Below are positions 5,012 through 5,731 of a stretch of 5,731 nt of DNA, piece after piece (the stretch's first letter is position 1; each line of letters starts with the position of its first letter). The stretch lies in the NCBI GenBank assembly GCA_027066725.1, contig JAMONC010000344.1:1-5731 (forward strand). Reading direction: 5' to 3'. Origin of the DNA: Desulfobacterales bacterium (GTDB taxonomy: Bacteria > Desulfobacterota > Dissulfuribacteria > Dissulfuribacterales > JAMONC01). The notes below the pieces were generated by a model, which saw nothing but the letters and a program-made list of their open reading frames with translations, ran no database searches and was not told the origin of the DNA. Both the position numbers and the translations under genes were made by a program.

Positions 5012-5731
5012 TTACCCTTGTAATAATCTTAAGACATTCTGAGATGCTGCATTTGCCTGGGCAAGAGCAAAGGTTCCTGCCTGCTCAAGGACCTGCATCT
5101 TACTAAATACAGAGGACTCTTGAGCAAAATCTACATCCATGATCTGGGAGACTGCAGCTTGTACGTTGACCTGTGTTACAGTTAGATTAGAAACTGTACT
5201 TGTAAGCTGATTCTGTGTAGAACCAAGCTGTGCTTTAATAGCATTTAATGCCTTTAAGGCAGCATCCGCAATGGAAATAGCAAGCTGTGCTCCATCTTGA
5301 CTTGTAACATCAATATTTGAAAGGGCATACTTATGCATTCCTTCTAATTTAGTTCCAGAAACTCCGCCATTATTCTCACCTAATACTGAAGTAGCCTTAA
5401 GAGTACTTCCTGCAGCTAATGTTTGAGCATTTTGTATATAGTTCGTACCAGAAGTTGTATAGTCTCTTTCAAGTACAGTACCTGCCTTTAATAGTACCCC
5501 ACCAGTGGTATAAATATCATTTGTAAGAACTGTACCAGCCTTAAGGGTACTACCAGATGCAATAACAGAACCCTGAGCAAGTGTCATTGGAGCATTTGTA
5601 GTAATATCATTAGAAATAGTAATATTAGCTCCAAGAGTTGAACCAGTATTAAGCTCAGAGGTATCTTTAAGTGTAGAACCAGCAGCAACGGTCATATCTT
5701 GAGTTAAAGTTTTACTTACAGTAGCTCCTAA
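5012..5731 (-). CDS. fliC: Flagellin with a hexad-repeat variable domain; N-terminal part cut by window edge
   Basis: Flagellin is the filament subunit, exported by the flagellar type III apparatus. The frame is open to the right edge (first visible residues LGATVSKTLTQD), so 239 C-terminal residues are present. The ATG at 5695 lies inside the variable domain and is not the start. The conserved C-terminal half is clear: LSNIDVTSQDGAQLAISIAD, then ALNAIKAQLGSTQNQL, then AAVSQIMDVDFAQESS, the D0 helix EQAGTFALAQANAASQNVLRL and the end LLQG. Upstream of this, the visible variable region (5375-5716) is an unbroken array of six-residue repeats predicted to be beta-solenoid. FliS would bind the C-terminal helix. 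A 16-bp hairpin follows the stop. The promoter and conserved N-terminus lie outside the window. The gene symbol is generic (fliC/flaA), since several flagellin copies may exist. Confidence 0.93.
   Translation of the reverse strand, partial: LGATVSKTLTQDMTVAAGSTLKDTSELNTGSTLGANITISNDITTNAPMTLAQGSVIASGSTLKAGTVLTNDIYTTGGVLLKAGTVLERDYTTSGTNYIQNAQTLAAGSTLKATSVLGENNGGVSGTKLEGMHKYALSNIDVTSQDGAQLAISIADAALKALNAIKAQLGSTQNQLTSTVSNLTVTQVNVQAAVSQIMDVDFAQESSVFSKMQVLEQAGTFALAQANAASQNVLRLLQG
5375..5716 (-). repeat. Hexad (18-nt) protein repeat array in the flagellin variable domain
   Basis: Read in the flagellin frame, 19 consecutive hexads have the form [G/N/D]-[S/T]-[T/V/Y]-[V/I/L]-x-x without a single phase break. 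Examples are GSTLKD, GSTLGA, GSVIAS, GSTLKA, GTVLTN, GTVLER and GSTLKA. With the ATG at 5695 as residue 1, positions 3, 9, 15 and on to 105 are V/I/L, except T at 33, 63 and 81. Those three fall in a second hexad class, DITTNA, DIYTTG and DYTTSG. The array reaches close to the right edge and may continue. Such periodicity fits a beta-helix coil of about 18 residues. The repeats are conserved as protein, not DNA. Confidence 0.85.
5447..5554 (-). repeat. Tandem 18-residue (54-nt) duplication within the hexad array
   Basis: Positions 5554-5501 encode GSTLKAGTVLTNDIYTTG and 5500-5447 encode GVLLKAGTVLERDYTTSG, directly abutting. Eleven of 18 residues are identical, and each unit is three hexads. 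Seven of those eleven residues use different codons in the two copies, so the duplication is old and the protein pattern has been kept. Confidence 0.8.

Noticed and set aside
5375..5731. The repeat region read as an adhesin or autotransporter passenger fragment
   Set aside because: The same uninterrupted frame continues into a textbook flagellin C-terminus, so it is the flagellin variable domain.

Overview
The window is an AT-rich bacterial segment that suggests a motile anaerobe. One side carries the beta subunit of a pyruvate/2-oxoacid:ferredoxin oxidoreductase and the other a flagellar filament-and-cap cluster. A sigma-54-like (-24/-12) motif upstream of fliD would fit a Gram-negative lineage such as the Desulfobacterota or Campylobacterota relatives, but the sequence does not fix the taxon and this is a low-confidence inference.

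Layout. Plus strand: the 3' part of porB (left edge to 784), a strong intrinsic terminator (793-822), then a complete TviB/WbpO-type UDP-N-acetylhexosamine 6-dehydrogenase (851-2137). Minus strand, read from right to left: the 3' part of a flagellin gene (right edge down to 5012), a 16-bp perfect hairpin (4958-5000), a possible sigma-54 promoter, then a tight run fliD (4886-3507), fliS (3486-2983), a fliT-like chaperone gene (2979-2542) and flaG (2524-2141). The two strands converge, with only 3 bp between the tviB and flaG stop codons. No intergenic stretch exceeds about 130 bp. I see no RNA genes, mobile elements or CRISPR arrays.

How the genes work together. Flagellin is the filament subunit. 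FliS should bind its C-terminal region to prevent early assembly. FliD caps the filament tip and drives polymerisation. The FliT-like protein is placed to act as the FliD chaperone, and FlaG is associated with filament length. PorB and TviB belong to central metabolism and surface sugar synthesis. A link between TviB and flagellar glycosylation is possible but untested.

Most notable observation. The flagellin variable domain is an uninterrupted array of six-residue repeats, at least 19 hexads (5375-5716) running towards the right edge. Every sixth residue is V/I/L, or T in one recurring class, a turn residue (G/N/D) sits three before it, and a beta-branched or aromatic residue usually sits just before it. 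This predicts a beta-solenoid decorating the filament surface. Apart from that, the window is a fairly ordinary flagellar and metabolic region, and I found no convincing wholly new multi-gene system.
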